Source: Roseovarius gaetbuli
GTDB lineage: Bacteria > Pseudomonadota > Alphaproteobacteria > Rhodobacterales > Rhodobacteraceae
Assembly (NCBI RefSeq): GCF_900172365.1
Contig: NZ_FWFJ01000006.1
Location: 1 to 64,000 of the forward strand
DNA length: 64,000 bases
Direction: 5' to 3'
Shown in pieces: positions 36,050 through 45,287 of the stretch (its first letter is position 1; each line of letters starts with the position of its first letter). Below the pieces are notes generated by a model. The model saw only the letters and a list, made by a program, of their open reading frames with translations, had not been told where the DNA came from and did no database searches. The position numbers and the translations under genes were made by a program.

Positions 36050-36720
36050 CGGCACCGCTGCGGCTTGTCATCTTTGATGTCGACGGCACGCTGGTCGATA
36101 GCCAGGGCGATATCGTGGCGGCGATGACCCATGCTTTTGAACGCGCGGATCACCCGGCGCCGGATCATTCGGCGGTTCTGGGGATTGTCGGGCTGTCGCT
36201 TGACGTGGCGATCCCGCGTCTGGCGCCGGATTTGCCCGCGACGATCCATGCCGAGATCGTGCAGGCCTATAAGGATGCCTATATGGGCCTTCGGGCGCAA
36301 TCGGGCGTGGCGGTCTCTTCGCCGCTTTATCCACATGCGCGCGACACGCTTGAGGCGCTGCATGCTGTGCCCGAAACCCTGCTTGGCGTGGCCACGGGGA
36401 AATCCATGCGCGGGCTGGACAAGCTTTTGGACGGGCATGACCTGCGGCATCTTTTCGTCACCCGCCAGGTCAGCGACCACCATCCATCAAAACCGCATCC
36501 CTCGATGATTCAAGCCGCCCTCTCGGAGACCGGGGTTGCGCCTGAAAACGCGGTGATGATTGGCGATACCAGCTTTGACATGGAAATGGCGCGCGCCGCC
36601 GGGGTGCGGGGGATCGGGGTCACCTGGGGCTATCACGCCCCCGAGGCGCTTGGCGCAGCGAGCACGATCCTGAGCGATTTTCGCGATTTGCCCGGCGTGC
36701 TTGACCAGCTTTGGAGATAA
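36046..36720 (+). CDS. HAD-superfamily phosphatase
   Basis: The 224-aa protein has the HAD motif I LVIFDVDGTLVDS, motif II GVATGKS, motif III Lys in SKPHPSM and motif IV MIGDTSFDMEMARAAG, with a helical cap between I and II. It resembles phosphoglycolate-phosphatase-type enzymes; the substrate is not defined. It forms part of the crcB–rluC–HAD–ATP12 unit, overlapping rluC by four bases. Confidence 0.9.
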   Translation: MTAPLRLVIFDVDGTLVDSQGDIVAAMTHAFERADHPAPDHSAVLGIVGLSLDVAIPRLAPDLPATIHAEIVQAYKDAYMGLRAQSGVAVSSPLYPHARDTLEALHAVPETLLGVATGKSMRGLDKLLDGHDLRHLFVTRQVSDHHPSKPHPSMIQAALSETGVAPENAVMIGDTSFDMEMARAAGVRGIGVTWGYHAPEALGAASTILSDFRDLPGVLDQLWR

Positions 36721-36724
36721 CGAG

Positions 36725-37465
36725 ATGAGCGCATGGAAAGCCAAGCGGTTCTGGAAGACCGCAACCGTGACCGAGGCACCGGGCGGTTTTGCCGTGCATC
36801 TTGACGCGCGCCCCGTGCGGACCCCCGCCAAGGCGCCGCTGGTGGTGCCAACCCGCGCGTTGGCCGAAGAAATCGCGCGTGAATGGGATGCGGTGGACGA
36901 GAAGATCGACCCGTCGAAAATGCCCTATACCCGCTCGGCCAATGCGGCGATCGACAAGGTCGCGCACCAGCACGCCGAAGTGGCCCAGATGATTGCCGAT
37001 TACGGCGATGCCGATCTTGTATGTTACCGGGCTGAAACGCCCCAGGAATTGACCGAGCGTCAGGCCGAGGCCTGGGACCCGCTCTTGGATTGGGCCGATT
37101 CGGTCCTTAAGGTTAAACTCCTTCCGGTTGTGGGTGTTGTGCATTCTCCCCAGGATCCGATCGCGCTTGCGCATCTGCATCACCGGGTGGAAGCGCTGGA
37201 TTCTTGGGCACTTACCGCGTTTCACGATCTCGTGAGCCTCAGCGGATCACTGGTGATTGGCTTTGCCGCTTTGCATGATCTGCACCCGGCTGAAACGCTC
37301 TGGGGGCTGTCCCGGGTGGACGAAACCTGGCAACAAGAGCAATGGGGTAGCGATGAAGAGGCGCTATTCATGGCGTCGCGGAAAGAAAGTGACTTTCTGC
37401 ACGCCAAGCGCTTTTATGACATTTCGCGGGCCGGTGCCGCGCCACGCCAGTCTAGGTTTACCTAG
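36725..37465 (+). CDS. ATP12-family F1-ATPase assembly chaperone
   Basis: The 246-aa protein matches ATP12, which in mitochondria binds the F1 alpha subunit during assembly; alphaproteobacterial versions are encoded as here. Features: AKRFWKTATVTEAPGGFAVH, LDARPVRTPAKAPLVVPT, EWDAVDEKIDPSKMPYTR, CYRAETPQELTERQAEAWDP and WGLSRVDETWQQEQWG. The start at 36725 follows GGAG by about 10 bases. It lies 4 bases after the HAD stop and ends the operon. Confidence 0.93.
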   Translation: MSAWKAKRFWKTATVTEAPGGFAVHLDARPVRTPAKAPLVVPTRALAEEIAREWDAVDEKIDPSKMPYTRSANAAIDKVAHQHAEVAQMIADYGDADLVCYRAETPQELTERQAEAWDPLLDWADSVLKVKLLPVVGVVHSPQDPIALAHLHHRVEALDSWALTAFHDLVSLSGSLVIGFAALHDLHPAETLWGLSRVDETWQQEQWGSDEEALFMASRKESDFLHAKRFYDISRAGAAPRQSRFT

Positions 37466-37603
37466 GGGAAACACTTGGTTTTGCCAGTGTTTTTCGTGAA
37501 CTATGACTTGACGTTTCGTGATGAATCCACACAAACTTGCGGGCACTGATAGGGGCACTCACCCCTTTAACAGTATGACACCGGCCAATCGGGGCCGAAC
37601 GAA

Positions 37604-37620
37604 CCACCCTTTAAGGGTGG
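37604..37620. promoter_or_regulatory. 17-base palindrome in the aapJ leader
   Basis: CCACCCTT-T-AAGGGTGG is a perfect dyad 20 bases upstream of the aapJ start and immediately before the AGGAAGAGG ribosome site. It could be a regulator operator or an mRNA hairpin. The 175-base gap before aapJ has no gene. Confidence 0.4.
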
Positions 37621-37640
37621 AAAATCAGGAAGAGGTAAAC

Positions 37641-38660
37641 ATGAAAAAAACCGTATTTTTGGGTGCGCTGACTGTCGCTGGCCTTGCGGCTGGCGCTGCT
37701 GCTGCCGGCACGTTGGATGACGTGAAAGCGCGCGGCAAGCTGAACTGCGGCGTGACCACAGGTCTGGTTGGCTTCGCAGCCCCCGACGCCAACGGCGTTT
37801 GGGAAGGCTTTGACGTTGGCGTATGCCGCGCCGTTGCCGCCGCCGTTCTGGGCGATGCCACAGCCGTCGAATTCGTGCCGACAACCGGCAAGACCCGCTT
37901 TACCGCTCTGGCGTCGGGTGAAATCGACATGCTGGCGCGTAACACCACCTGGACATTCTCGCGCGATACCGATCTCAAGTTCGATTTCGTCGGCGTGAAC
38001 TATTACGACGGCCAGGGCTTTATGGTTCCAAAGGCGCTTGGCGTGACATCGGCCAAGGATCTGAACGGCGCGACCGTTTGTATCCAGACCGGCACCACAA
38101 CCGAGCTTAACCTTGCGGACTTCTTCCGTAAGAACAACATGGAATACGAGCCCGTTCCGATCGAAACAAATGCTGAAGGCCAGCAGCAGTACCTTGCCGG
38201 TGCCTGCGACACCTACACGACAGACGCGTCGGGCCTTGCCTCGACCCGTGCGGCATTTGAAAACCCGACCGAGCACGTCATTCTGCCCGAAATCATCTCG
38301 AAAGAGCCGCTTGGCCCGCTCGTGCGCCATGGCGACAACGAATGGGGTGATATCGCGCGTTGGACTTTGAACGCTCTGATCGCGGCCGAAGAACTGGGTA
38401 TCACCAGCGCGAATGTTGCTGAACTCGGCGCAGCCGCTGGCGGCAGCCCGGAAGTGAACCGTATCCTTGGCACCGAGGGCAACCTTGGCGAGATGATCGG
38501 CCTTGACGCCCAGTGGGCCATGCGCGCGATTGCCGCTGGTGGCAACTATGGCGAACTGTTCGAAAAGAACATCGGTGAGAAAACCCCGATCGGTCTGGCC
38601 CGTGGCCTGAACGCTCAGTGGACCGATGGCGGCATTCTCTACACACCGCCGTTCCGCTAA
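37641..38660 (+). CDS. aapJ: Polar amino-acid ABC transporter, periplasmic binding protein
   Basis: The 339-aa precursor has a signal peptide (MKKTVFLGALTVAGLAAGA, cleaved near AAA-GTL) and a family-3 solute-binding fold: LDDVKARGKLNCGVTTGLVG, RFTALASGEIDMLARNTTWT, DLNGATVCIQTGTTTELNL. It binds L-amino acids and delivers them to AapQM. Rhodobacter homologues are called BztA (glutamate, glutamine, aspartate, asparagine), so either name fits. A GC-rich hairpin follows the stop and probably raises its expression over the permease genes. Confidence 0.93.
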   Translation: MKKTVFLGALTVAGLAAGAAAAGTLDDVKARGKLNCGVTTGLVGFAAPDANGVWEGFDVGVCRAVAAAVLGDATAVEFVPTTGKTRFTALASGEIDMLARNTTWTFSRDTDLKFDFVGVNYYDGQGFMVPKALGVTSAKDLNGATVCIQTGTTTELNLADFFRKNNMEYEPVPIETNAEGQQQYLAGACDTYTTDASGLASTRAAFENPTEHVILPEIISKEPLGPLVRHGDNEWGDIARWTLNALIAAEELGITSANVAELGAAAGGSPEVNRILGTEGNLGEMIGLDAQWAMRAIAAGGNYGELFEKNIGEKTPIGLARGLNAQWTDGGILYTPPFR

Positions 38661-38672
38661 AACCTGACCACA

Positions 38673-38699
38673 AGAGGGCGCGGACATTCCGCGCCCTCT
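38673..38699 (+). terminator. Hairpin between aapJ and aapQ
   Basis: GAGGGCGCGG pairs perfectly with CCGCGCCCTC across ACATT. It lacks a long T run, so it is more likely an mRNA-stabilising or partially terminating element, as is common after binding-protein genes. Confidence 0.7.
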
Positions 38700-38808
38700 G
38701 CATTTCATGGCAATGCAGTGCGGTGCCTCTAGCAAGACGACCAAAATGAACCGGACATGCATCACCAAGATGCGCCTATAAAAAGTTCGGGACACAGGGA
38801 ACATTTCA

Positions 38809-40023
38809 ATGACAACTCTCACCGACCCTCCTCAGGAGTCGTTCAAGCTCTCTATGCTGCTGAACGATTCGCGTTACAGGTCCATCACGATGCAAGTCAT
38901 CGCGTTGATCCTTTTGATCACGGCGTTCTGGTATTTGGGTTCAAACCTGATGGCGAACCTACGGGCGCAGGGTCTGAACATTTCTTACGAGTTTCTGAAC
39001 AGCGCGGCTGGATATGACATCAACCAGACGCTTATCCCCTACACAAGTCAGTCGACCAACCTTCAAGCTGCGCTTGTCGGGATAATCAACACGCTGCTTG
39101 TTGCCTTCCTCGCCTGTATTACGGCGACGGTGTTCGGGGTTCTGGCCGGTGTTCTGCGCCTGTCCAACAACTGGCTCGTGCGCAAGCTGATGTCGGTTTA
39201 CGTCGAGATTTTCCGTAATATTCCCGTGCTGATCTGGATCCTGATCATCTATACGGTCATGACAGTGTCGATGCCGGCCCCGAATGCGTTTCGCGGCGAG
39301 ACCCCGACAGCCACGATGCTGTTTGACGCCGTGGCGTTTACTAACCGTGGCGTCTATATTCCCGCGCCCATCTGGGGCGCAGGGTCTATGGTGGTCGTTG
39401 CGACCTTCTTTGCCTCGCTGATCGGTGTCTTCGCCTATCGGCGCTACGCGACCAAGCTGCTTTTCGATACCGGCCGCCTTCTGCCGATGCTGTGGCCGTC
39501 CATCGCGATCCTGATCGTACCGACAGTTCTGATGTTTTTCATCATGGGCTCGCCGATTGGGTTGGAATATCCTGCGCTCAAGGGTTTTAACTTTCGCGGT
39601 GGCACACAGATCGGCGCGCCGCTGATTGCGCTCTGGTTCGCTCTGTCGATCTATACCGGGGCCTTCATTGCCGAAAACGTCCGCGCCGGCATCATGGCCG
39701 TCAGCCGCGGGCAGACCGAAGCCGCCTCGGCCCTTGGTCTGAGGCCCGGTCGCGTCATGAACCTTGTGGTCCTGCCGCAGGCACTTCGCGTGATCATCCC
39801 GCCGCTGATTTCACAATACCTCAACATCACCAAGAACTCGTCTCTGGCGATCCTTGTCGGATACGCCGATATCACCGCGACCCTGGGGGGCATCACCCTC
39901 AACCAGACCGGCCGGGCGATTGAATGCGTGCTGTTGCTGATGTTGTTCTATCTCATCATCTCGCTGCTTATTTCGGCGGTGATGAATGTCTACAACAATG
40001 CCACCAGGCTGAAGGAGCGCTGA
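38809..40023 (+). CDS. aapQ: Polar amino-acid ABC transporter permease
   Basis: The 404-aa inner-membrane protein has about eight hydrophobic segments and the large central insert of AapQ/BztB. The coupling motif is EAASALGLRPGRVMNLVVLPQALRVIIPP, the EAA loop that contacts the ATPase. The family block VEIFRNIPVLIWILIIYTV is present. It is followed by aapM after only 3 bases, so the two permeases are translated together. Confidence 0.93.
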   Translation: MTTLTDPPQESFKLSMLLNDSRYRSITMQVIALILLITAFWYLGSNLMANLRAQGLNISYEFLNSAAGYDINQTLIPYTSQSTNLQAALVGIINTLLVAFLACITATVFGVLAGVLRLSNNWLVRKLMSVYVEIFRNIPVLIWILIIYTVMTVSMPAPNAFRGETPTATMLFDAVAFTNRGVYIPAPIWGAGSMVVVATFFASLIGVFAYRRYATKLLFDTGRLLPMLWPSIAILIVPTVLMFFIMGSPIGLEYPALKGFNFRGGTQIGAPLIALWFALSIYTGAFIAENVRAGIMAVSRGQTEAASALGLRPGRVMNLVVLPQALRVIIPPLISQYLNITKNSSLAILVGYADITATLGGITLNQTGRAIECVLLLMLFYLIISLLISAVMNVYNNATRLKER

Positions 40024-40026
40024 GCG

Positions 40027-41325
40027 ATGTCAGATACACACGCAAAATCCGTTGCCTTCGTGCGCGAAACGACGATCCCGCAATCCGCGCCGCCAATGGC
40101 CGCCAGTGGCCCTGTGCTCTGGATGCGGACCAACCTCTTTGCCACGTGGTCAAATACGCTTTTGACCATTGCGGCGCTTTACGTTCTCTATCTGGTGCTG
40201 ACGGCGACGATGCCCTGGATGCTGAACGGTGTCTGGAACACCGAGAGCCTGCGGGCCTGTCGCGAAGTGCTGGACGGCACCAGCGGCGCCTGTTTCTCGG
40301 TCCTGACCGAACGATGGAACCAGTTGTTGTTCGGCTTCACCTATCCGAGCGAACTCTACTGGCGTCCGGGATTGGCCTTTGCGCTGTTGTTTGTTGCGGC
40401 GGCGCCGGTGCTGTTTTTCGATCTGCCGCGCAAGTTGTTGTTCTTTACGGCGATATATCCGTTCCTGGCCTACTGGCTGATCTGGGGCGGCAGCGTGCTT
40501 TATCCGCTGTTGGCATTGGCTGGCGTGGTCGTGGGCTACCTGGTCTATAGCAAACTTGTCGCTCGCAACTTTGCGGCAGGTTTCTTTGGGGGCATTGCCG
40601 CAGCTGTGGCTTTCATTTGGATCGGCGGGCTTCTTATCCCCGAAACCGCATCCGACAACGCGATGCTCGAGGCCGTGCCAAGCCGCGACCTCGGGGGCTT
40701 CATGCTCAACATGATGTTGGGCGTGACCTGTGTGTCGCTGTCTGTGCCGATCGGCATTGCGCTGGCTTTGGGGCGGCAATCGGATCTGCCGATCGTCAAG
40801 ATGATCTGCGTGGTTTTCATCGAGTTCATCCGTGGCGTGCCGCTGATTACCTTGCTGTTCGTGGCAAGCGTGATGCTGGCGTATTTCTTTCCGCCTGAAT
40901 CCACCGTCGACCTTTTCCTGCGGGTTGTGATCATGATCACCATGTTCTCTTCGGCCTATATCGCCGAGGTGATCCGCGGGGGTCTGGCCGCTCTGCCCAA
41001 GGGGCAGTACGAGGCGGGCGATTCACTGGGGCTCGATTATCCGCAAAAGATGCGGCTGATCGTTTTGCCGCAGGCCTTGAAGATTTCGATCCCCGGCATC
41101 GTGAACATCGCAGTGGGCCTGTTCAAGGACACGACCCTGGTCTCGGTGATTTCGCTCTTTGATATCATCGGCATGATCCGCGGGCCGATCCTTGCCTCGA
41201 CCGATTGGGCCGGGGTGTACTGGGAGTTGTTCATGTTCGCCGGCGCGTTGTTCTTCATCGTGTGCTACGGCATTTCGCAATATTCGCAGTGGCTGGAACG
41301 CCGCCTCGCGACAGATCATCGTTAA
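40027..41325 (+). CDS. aapM: Polar amino-acid ABC transporter permease
   Basis: The 432-aa partner permease has a long N-terminal region with several helices before the transport domain, as in AapM/BztC. It has VFIEFIRGVPLITLLFVASV and the EAA loop YEAGDSLGLDYPQKMRLIVLPQALKI. It pairs with AapQ to form the membrane channel. The ATPase gene follows 14 bases later. Confidence 0.93.
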   Translation: MSDTHAKSVAFVRETTIPQSAPPMAASGPVLWMRTNLFATWSNTLLTIAALYVLYLVLTATMPWMLNGVWNTESLRACREVLDGTSGACFSVLTERWNQLLFGFTYPSELYWRPGLAFALLFVAAAPVLFFDLPRKLLFFTAIYPFLAYWLIWGGSVLYPLLALAGVVVGYLVYSKLVARNFAAGFFGGIAAAVAFIWIGGLLIPETASDNAMLEAVPSRDLGGFMLNMMLGVTCVSLSVPIGIALALGRQSDLPIVKMICVVFIEFIRGVPLITLLFVASVMLAYFFPPESTVDLFLRVVIMITMFSSAYIAEVIRGGLAALPKGQYEAGDSLGLDYPQKMRLIVLPQALKISIPGIVNIAVGLFKDTTLVSVISLFDIIGMIRGPILASTDWAGVYWELFMFAGALFFIVCYGISQYSQWLERRLATDHR

Positions 41326-41339
41326 GAAAGGGCTAAGAC

Positions 41340-42107
41340 ATGGCCAAGGCTGCAGAGATGAAAGTATCGGACGAGGTCGCGATCTCGATCCAGAAAATGA
41401 ACAAATGGTACGGCACCTTCCACGTGCTGCGTGATATTGACCTGACGGTTTATCGCGGCGAGCGGATCGTGATCTGCGGGCCGTCGGGGTCGGGTAAATC
41501 GACGCTGATCCGCTGTATCAATGCGCTGGAAGAGCATCAGAAAGGTTCGATCGAGGTGGATGGCACGGTTCTGTCGTCGGACCTCAAGAACATCGACAAG
41601 ATCCGCTCCGAGGTCGGGATGTGCTTTCAGCATTTCAACCTGTTTCCGCATTTGACGATCCTCGAAAACTGTACGCTGGCCCCGATCTGGGTGCGCAAGA
41701 CGCCCAAGAAAGAGGCCGAGGAAACGGCGATGCATTTCCTTGAAAAGGTGAAAATCCCGGATCAGGCCGACAAGTATCCCGGTCAGCTTTCTGGTGGTCA
41801 GCAGCAGCGCGTGGCGATTGCCCGCAGCCTGTGCATGCGCCCGCGGATCATGCTGTTCGACGAACCGACATCGGCGCTTGATCCAGAAATGATCAAGGAA
41901 GTTCTCGACACCATGATCGAGCTTGCCGAAGAAGGCATGACAATGCTTTGCGTGACGCATGAAATGGGCTTTGCCCGTCAGGTTGCAAACCGCGTGATCT
42001 TTATGGATCAGGGCCAGATCGTCGAACAGAACGAACCGGAAGAGTTCTTTAACAACCCGAAGTCCGAGCGGACCCAGTTGTTCCTGAGCCAGATTCTGGG
42101 GCATTAA
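41340..42107 (+). CDS. aapP: Polar amino-acid ABC transporter ATP-binding protein
   Basis: The 255-aa ATPase powers the Aap/Bzt system. It has Walker [16 protein letters not shown], the Q-loop [11 protein letters not shown], the signature [15 protein letters not shown], Walker [16 protein letters not shown], and the H-loop [12 protein letters not shown]. The whole aapJQMP operon is complete and ends in a strong terminator 60 bases later. Confidence 0.95.
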   Translation: MAKAAEMKVSDEVAISIQKMNKWYGTFHVLRDIDLTVYRGERIVICGPSGSGKSTLIRCINALEEHQKGSIEVDGTVLSSDLKNIDKIRSEVGMCFQHFNLFPHLTILENCTLAPIWVRKTPKKEAEETAMHFLEKVKIPDQADKYPGQLSGGQQQRVAIARSLCMRPRIMLFDEPTSALDPEMIKEVLDTMIELAEEGMTMLCVTHEMGFARQVANRVIFMDQGQIVEQNEPEEFFNNPKSERTQLFLSQILGH

Positions 42108-42167
42108 ATCACAACGGTCGCGCCGTTTTGCGGTGTCGGATCGAGTATTTTTGCCAAGAAGAAACAG

Positions 42168-42200
42168 GGGACCGGTTTTCGTGCCGGTCCCTTTTCTTTT
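42168..42200 (+). terminator. aap operon terminator
   Basis: GGGACCGG pairs with CCGGTCCC over TTTTCGTG and is followed by TTTTCTTTT. It lies between aapP and the converging RidA gene. Confidence 0.9.
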
Positions 42201-42230
42201 GTCCGTTGAAATGGCGGGATGGGGGACGTT

Positions 42231-42572
42231 TCAGTCGCGCATCGCCACGGCCTGATAAATCGTGCGCGCGGGCGGGTTTGTGAACAGCGCGCCATAAAGC
42301 GCGTTTATGGCCGCGACGTCGCGGGTCATGTCGATAAAGGCGATGTCCACATAAACGATATCAGAGCGTTCAAAACCGGCATGTTCGGCGATACGGAACA
42401 ACAGCTCGAACGCGTGCTCGGCCTCTTCATGCGAACTGCCGGGGCGATAGCCGTCGTCGTAGGTCGCGAGCTGTCCCGAGATGTGACAGGTGTTGCCAAC
42501 CACCACAGCCTGAGAAATTGGCGAGAGCGGGATCGGCGTGCCGGGAACCTGAGTGATAAAGTGTTTGGCCAT
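42231..42572 (-). CDS. RidA (YjgF/YER057c) family protein
   Basis: The 113-aa protein matches the RidA fold: ITQVPGTPIPLSPISQAVVV, NTCHISGQLA near residue 31, ELLFRIAEHAGFERSDIVYVDIAFIDM, and a C-terminal PPARTIYQAVAM. RidA-like proteins hydrolyse reactive enamines/imines or act on related intermediates; the catalytic Arg of RidA may be PPARTI here. The start at 42572 matches the family N-terminus; a possible upstream ATG at 42608 has no ribosome site. It is divergent from the GlxA regulator gene. Confidence 0.85.
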   Translation of the reverse strand: MAKHFITQVPGTPIPLSPISQAVVVGNTCHISGQLATYDDGYRPGSSHEEAEHAFELLFRIAEHAGFERSDIVYVDIAFIDMTRDVAAINALYGALFTNPPARTIYQAVAMRD

Positions 42573-42689
42573 GCGCTTTGGGTTACCTTTTTTGGGGGCG
42601 CCGGACATTCCGGCGCTTGACAGCGCCAGTCTGGATGAAATCAGGTGATGGCGGAATAACGAAAACATATCAAAATCGGACAGCTTCTG

Positions 42690-43670
42690 ATGCATGACGC
42701 CTATCCTGTCACCGTTGTTACCTTTCCGCAGGCGTTGCTTTTGGATATCGCCGGGCCGGTGCAGGTCTATACCACCGCGAACACGCTTGCGGGAAAGCCG
42801 CTCTACCGGGTGCAGCTTGCGGCGATGCCGGATGTGCCAAACCCCGTCACCGATAGCGGCCTGTGCCTGTCGCCGACACTGGATTTCACCGGGACCTTGC
42901 CGCGCGGCGATCTTTTGGTGCCGGGCGGGCCGGGGGTGGATGCGCTGATTGGCGACAGCGCCTTTATCGCCACAGTGGCCAGACAGGCGGCGCGCCAGAC
43001 CCGGCTTGTCTCGATCTGCTCGGGGAGCCTGCTGAGTGCGGCGGCGGGCCTGTTGGATGGCAAGGAGGCCACCAGCCACTGGGTGCGCGGCCCTGACCTT
43101 CATACGCGATTTCCGGCGGTTCGCTGGCGTCCCGATGCGATCTTTACGATTGACGGCGCGACCTGCTGTTCGGCTGGGGTAACTGCGGGGATTGATCTTA
43201 TCCTTGCCCTGGTCGAGCGTGACCACGGCAGCGCCCTTGCGCTTGAGATCGCCCGCGAGATGGTGGTCTATCTGCGCCGTTCGGGCGGGCAAACGCAATA
43301 TTCCCGCCCGTTGCAGGCGCAACAGGCCACCGGGCCGCGCATTACGCCGCTTTGCGCGGCCATTGCCGATAACCCCGGCGCCGATTGGACCGTGGGGCGT
43401 ATGGCCGCGTTCGCCAATATGACGGATCGCACGCTGCAACGGCACTTCCTGCGCGATCTTGGTCAAAGCCCGTCAGCCTATGTGATGACCTTGCGCCTTG
43501 ACCTTGCCCGGAGCCTTCTTGATCAGGGCGCACGCAATGTGGCGCAGGTGGCCCGTACGGCGGGGTTTCGCAACGAACAGGCCATGCACCGCGCGTTTTC
43601 ACAGGCGCTTGGCACGCCTCCGGGGGCTTACCGGGATCGCTTTGGCGGGCGGGGCGCAAGGGCGGATTAA
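42690..43670 (+). CDS. GlxA-type transcriptional regulator (DJ-1/PfpI + AraC)
   Basis: The 326-aa protein has an N-terminal DJ-1/PfpI-like domain (VTVVTFPQALLLDIAGPVQV, then GDLLVPGGPGVDAL and VSICSGSLLSAAAGLLDGK) and a C-terminal AraC DNA-binding domain (WTVGRMAAFANMTDRTLQRHF, then VAQVARTAGFRNEQAMHRAF). Cys in ICSGS is at the nucleophile position. Such regulators often control catabolic operons beside them; here the candidate is the divergent RidA gene. Its stop overlaps that of the converging deacetylase-like gene in TTAA. Confidence 0.9.
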   Translation: MHDAYPVTVVTFPQALLLDIAGPVQVYTTANTLAGKPLYRVQLAAMPDVPNPVTDSGLCLSPTLDFTGTLPRGDLLVPGGPGVDALIGDSAFIATVARQAARQTRLVSICSGSLLSAAAGLLDGKEATSHWVRGPDLHTRFPAVRWRPDAIFTIDGATCCSAGVTAGIDLILALVERDHGSALALEIAREMVVYLRRSGGQTQYSRPLQAQQATGPRITPLCAAIADNPGADWTVGRMAAFANMTDRTLQRHFLRDLGQSPSAYVMTLRLDLARSLLDQGARNVAQVARTAGFRNEQAMHRAFSQALGTPPGAYRDRFGGRGARAD

Positions 43671-44782
43671 ATCCAGACCTTCTGGCGCGCCTTGAGCTCT
43701 GCGATCTGGTGGCGGAGATCATCGTCAATCTTGCCCTCGCGTGGGGCATCGCGCAGGGTCTCTAACAAATGGTCGCCTGGAACCCTTGGTTGGCGCGTCC
43801 AGCTCAGGGCAGCGAGAACCGCGCGGGCGGGTTCGGGCAGCCGGGCAGGTATCTCATGCCCGTTCAGCGTAGCCCAGACCCCGGCCCAGAGCCGCCCCAC
43901 AGTCCAGGGGTTATAGCCGCCCCCACCGAGGACCAAAAACCGCAGCGAGAGCGCACGCAGCGCAGCCACCGTGGCCCAATGGGCGTTGTTGGACAGCTCA
44001 AGCCGCGCCAGCGGGTCCTCAGTCACCGCATCGGCCCCGCATTGCAGCAGGATCGCCTCTGGTCGCATTACCTGAAGCGCGGGCAGGATCACCTCGTGAA
44101 GGGCCATGGCAAAGCCGCTGTCGTTGGTGCCGCGCGCCAGCGGCAGGTTGATCGCCTGACCGCCTGCGCGGTCGTCAAGCGCGCCGGTAAAGGGCCAGCG
44201 ACGCGCCTCGTGGGTCGAGATCATCAAAACGCGCGGTTCGCCGTGAAATGCCGCCGCCACGCCATCACAGTGATGCGCGTCGATATCCACATAGGCCACG
44301 CGGGTAAGGCCCTGCGCGAGGAAGGCCTTGATCGCCAGAACAGGGTCGTTGAGATAGCAAAACCCACCGGCGTGATCGGCCATGCCATGATGGGTGCCGC
44401 CGCCGGGATTGTAGGCCACGCCGCCCTGCGCCAAAAGCGCTGCGGCCAGCAGAGAGCCGCCCGCAGCGGTCGCCGGACGGCGAAACATTTCGCCAAAGAC
44501 CGGGTTGGAGAGCGTCCCAAGGTGATGGCGTGCGCGGGTCGCTGCATCGACCGCGCCGTCGGTTTCGGCGGCTTGCAGGGCCGCGATATAGCGCGGAGTA
44601 TGAAAGGCCATCAGGGCGGCGGGTTTGGCACGGGGGCTGTTGATGTACTGGGCTTGCGTGAGCCAGCCCATCGCGCGGCACAGGTCGATCACGGTGGGCA
44701 CGCGCGGGATGCTCAGCGGATGGCGCGCGCCATAGCTTGAGCCGCGATAAATCTCGGATCCGATGAACAGCGGTGCCTGCAT
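43667..44782 (-). CDS. Histone-deacetylase-superfamily protein
   Basis: The 371-aa protein belongs to the zinc-dependent HDAC/AcuC/acetylpolyamine amidohydrolase superfamily. Key motifs: GGGTHHGMADHAGGFCYLND (the catalytic His pair), VAYVDIDAHHCDGVAAAF (zinc ligands), and LQCGADAVTEDPLARLEL, then LVLGGGGYNPWTVGRLW with the catalytic Tyr. Likely a protein or polyamine deacetylase; the substrate is unknown. It is the last of three closely spaced minus-strand genes (ferredoxin-like, sixA, this). Confidence 0.92.
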   Translation of the reverse strand: MQAPLFIGSEIYRGSSYGARHPLSIPRVPTVIDLCRAMGWLTQAQYINSPRAKPAALMAFHTPRYIAALQAAETDGAVDAATRARHHLGTLSNPVFGEMFRRPATAAGGSLLAAALLAQGGVAYNPGGGTHHGMADHAGGFCYLNDPVLAIKAFLAQGLTRVAYVDIDAHHCDGVAAAFHGEPRVLMISTHEARRWPFTGALDDRAGGQAINLPLARGTNDSGFAMALHEVILPALQVMRPEAILLQCGADAVTEDPLARLELSNNAHWATVAALRALSLRFLVLGGGGYNPWTVGRLWAGVWATLNGHEIPARLPEPARAVLAALSWTRQPRVPGDHLLETLRDAPREGKIDDDLRHQIAELKARQKVWI

Positions 44783-44795
44783 CGCGCGCGGGATC

Positions 44796-45287
44796 TCAGA
44801 TCAGGTCGCGGGGGATCACGAAGGCCTCGACCTCTGCGGTGCAGGACCTGAGTTCGGCCCAATCGGCAATCTCAAACCGCAACAGAAGGGTCGCGCCGGT
44901 GGGATAATCGCCAAAGCGCTCGTGGTCGGGCGGCTCGGCCACAAGATCTTCGGCAAATTCCGCGATGCCGGGATTGTGGCCAATCATCAGGACGGTCTTG
45001 CCGGTTGCGCCTTGCAGGACTGCAAGCATCTCTTGGGCTTCGGCAAGGTAAAGCGATTTCAGGAGTGTGGGCGGCGTCGATAGCCCCAAAAGGCTACAGG
45101 TTTCCTGCGTGCGCTTGGCCGAGGAACACAGGATCTCGTCGGGGAGGAGCTTGCGCGCCTGCAACCACTTCCCAAGCGCCTTGGCCGAGGCCCTGCCGCG
45201 CGCGTTCAGCGGGCGGTCATGGTCGCGCTGTCCGGCGCTTCCCCAGTCGGATTTTGCATGCCGCATCAGGATCAGGTGACGTGTCAT
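44796..45287 (-). CDS. sixA: SixA-type phosphohistidine phosphatase
   Basis: This 163-aa histidine-phosphatase branch protein has LILMRHAKSDWGSAG (catalytic RHA), RPLNARGRASAKALG, and LMIGHNPGIAEFAEDLV (second catalytic His). It should dephosphorylate phosphohistidine proteins or small phosphate esters. Its start overlaps the ferredoxin-like gene stop by ATGA and it ends 13 bases before the deacetylase-like gene starts. Confidence 0.88.
   Translation of the reverse strand: MTRHLILMRHAKSDWGSAGQRDHDRPLNARGRASAKALGKWLQARKLLPDEILCSSAKRTQETCSLLGLSTPPTLLKSLYLAEAQEMLAVLQGATGKTVLMIGHNPGIAEFAEDLVAEPPDHERFGDYPTGATLLLRFEIADWAELRSCTAEVEAFVIPRDLI

Noticed and set aside
37500..37545. Sigma-70-type promoter (TTGACG box) upstream of aapJ
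   Set aside because: A TTGACG is present near 37508, but no acceptable −10 box lies 16–18 bases later, so it is not claimed.
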